A stretch of DNA of 14,579 nucleotides, taken from assembly GCA_036939975.1 (NCBI GenBank), contig JALLPB010002546.1, forward strand, positions 1 to 14,579, read 5' to 3'. Numbering within the stretch: the stretch's first letter is position 1; each line of letters starts with the position of its first letter. The notes beneath the pieces are model-generated. The model had not been told where the DNA came from. It did not search any database and was given only the letters and a program-made list of their open reading frames with translations. Source of the DNA: Cyclostephanos tholiformis. Lineage: Eukaryota; Bacillariophyta; Thalassiosirophyceae; Thalassiosirales; Thalassiosiraceae. Positions 14,296-14,579 of the stretch are shown one piece after another. The translations under genes and the position numbers were made by a program.

Positions 14296-14579
14296 TGATG
14301 AAGAGCACGAGTAGTGGTTGCAATTACCTGCTTAGTTTATGAGGTGTTACAGCTACTTGGGCGATCGTCTCCGATATGGATGTGATCGTTGGCGCAGGCA
14401 GTGGACAAAGGCCAGACCTACCTGGGTATTGTGCTTGCTTAGCTACATCGCCACTGCCAAATCTAATGCCCCTCACGCAGCTGGTCTCCAATGTGTAGCC
14501 GACCCCCAAGGGCCCTTATTTGAGAGATGGCATTTTGCCAAAGGAGGAAATCTCCGTGTGGTGGATCCTCCTTTGGGAA
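14296..14579 (-). mobile_element. Possible LTR end of a fourth element D, related to A/B
   Basis: The sequence from 14296 begins TGATGAAGAGCA and over about 48 bases matches the plus-strand sequence starting at 3760 (TGAAGAAGAGCA) at roughly 60 percent of ungapped positions, including TGGT, TACCT and TTTATG. It starts exactly where the RT coding of C breaks off. This would be the 3' end of a minus-strand element whose body lies to the right. Later parts of the LTR are not clearly alignable and no LTR start (TTCATCA on the plus strand) is visible. It could also be a chance match at a deletion junction. No convincing ORF lies here. Confidence 0.4.
14538..14576. repeat. 11-bp inverted repeat
   Basis: CCAAAGGAGGA (14538-14548) and TCCTCCTTTGG (14566-14576) pair perfectly across a 17-nt spacer. 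It lies in the unassigned right end of the window; its role is unknown. Confidence 0.5.

Overview
The window looks like a transposon-dense block of a eukaryotic nuclear genome. Every coding stretch I can recognise belongs to Ty1/copia-type LTR retrotransposons (order: gag, protease, integrase, reverse transcriptase, RNase H). I see no cellular gene, rRNA, tRNA or CRISPR. The RT motif VDDFG, the CWTHG-type Gag zinc motif and the pre-integrase WxxAIKAGN motif resemble the copia elements that are abundant in diatoms and related algae. A diatom or other stramenopile-like alga is therefore my best guess; this comes from memory of those families, not from a search.

Layout. Element A (minus strand, 1-3906, running off the left edge) has an LTR, a small ORF (ORF0), gag and pol, and is decayed by stops and a frameshift. 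Element B (minus strand, 3760-9954) is a close relative of A and appears complete: 5' LTR 9808-9954, ORF0, gag with three stops, then an uninterrupted 1428-codon pol. B ends in the same 147-bp LTR (3760-3906) that begins A, so A and B form a head-to-tail array with a shared LTR. B's 5' LTR sits inside the pre-integrase coding of an unrelated, decayed copia element H (minus strand, about 9955-11023). A more distant element C (plus strand, about 11024-14295) starts inside H's gag; it has a hairpin, ORF0, and a decayed gag and pol lacking protease. C stops abruptly in its RT region at 14296, where a sequence resembling the LTR end of A and B begins, possibly a fourth element D.

The most interesting signal is the leader module shared by A, B and C. 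(1) A 13-bp perfect inverted repeat has one arm inside the LTR and the other starting at or within one base of the LTR end, with a 26-27 nt loop. Its sequence differs between elements but pairing is kept, including a compensatory T-A to A-T change between A and B. This suggests a self-priming or U5-leader RNA structure rather than a tRNA-type primer site. (2) A 63-codon ORF0 follows, with the same length in all three elements, a conserved N-terminal motif and a hydrophobic C-terminal segment. (3) ORF0 always ends a multiple of three nucleotides before gag, so the two are in frame. In A and B, gag in turn ends with UGA CGG nine nucleotides before the pol ATG, also in frame. The polyprotein is thus punctuated by stops rather than by frame changes, which suggests readthrough or reinitiation.
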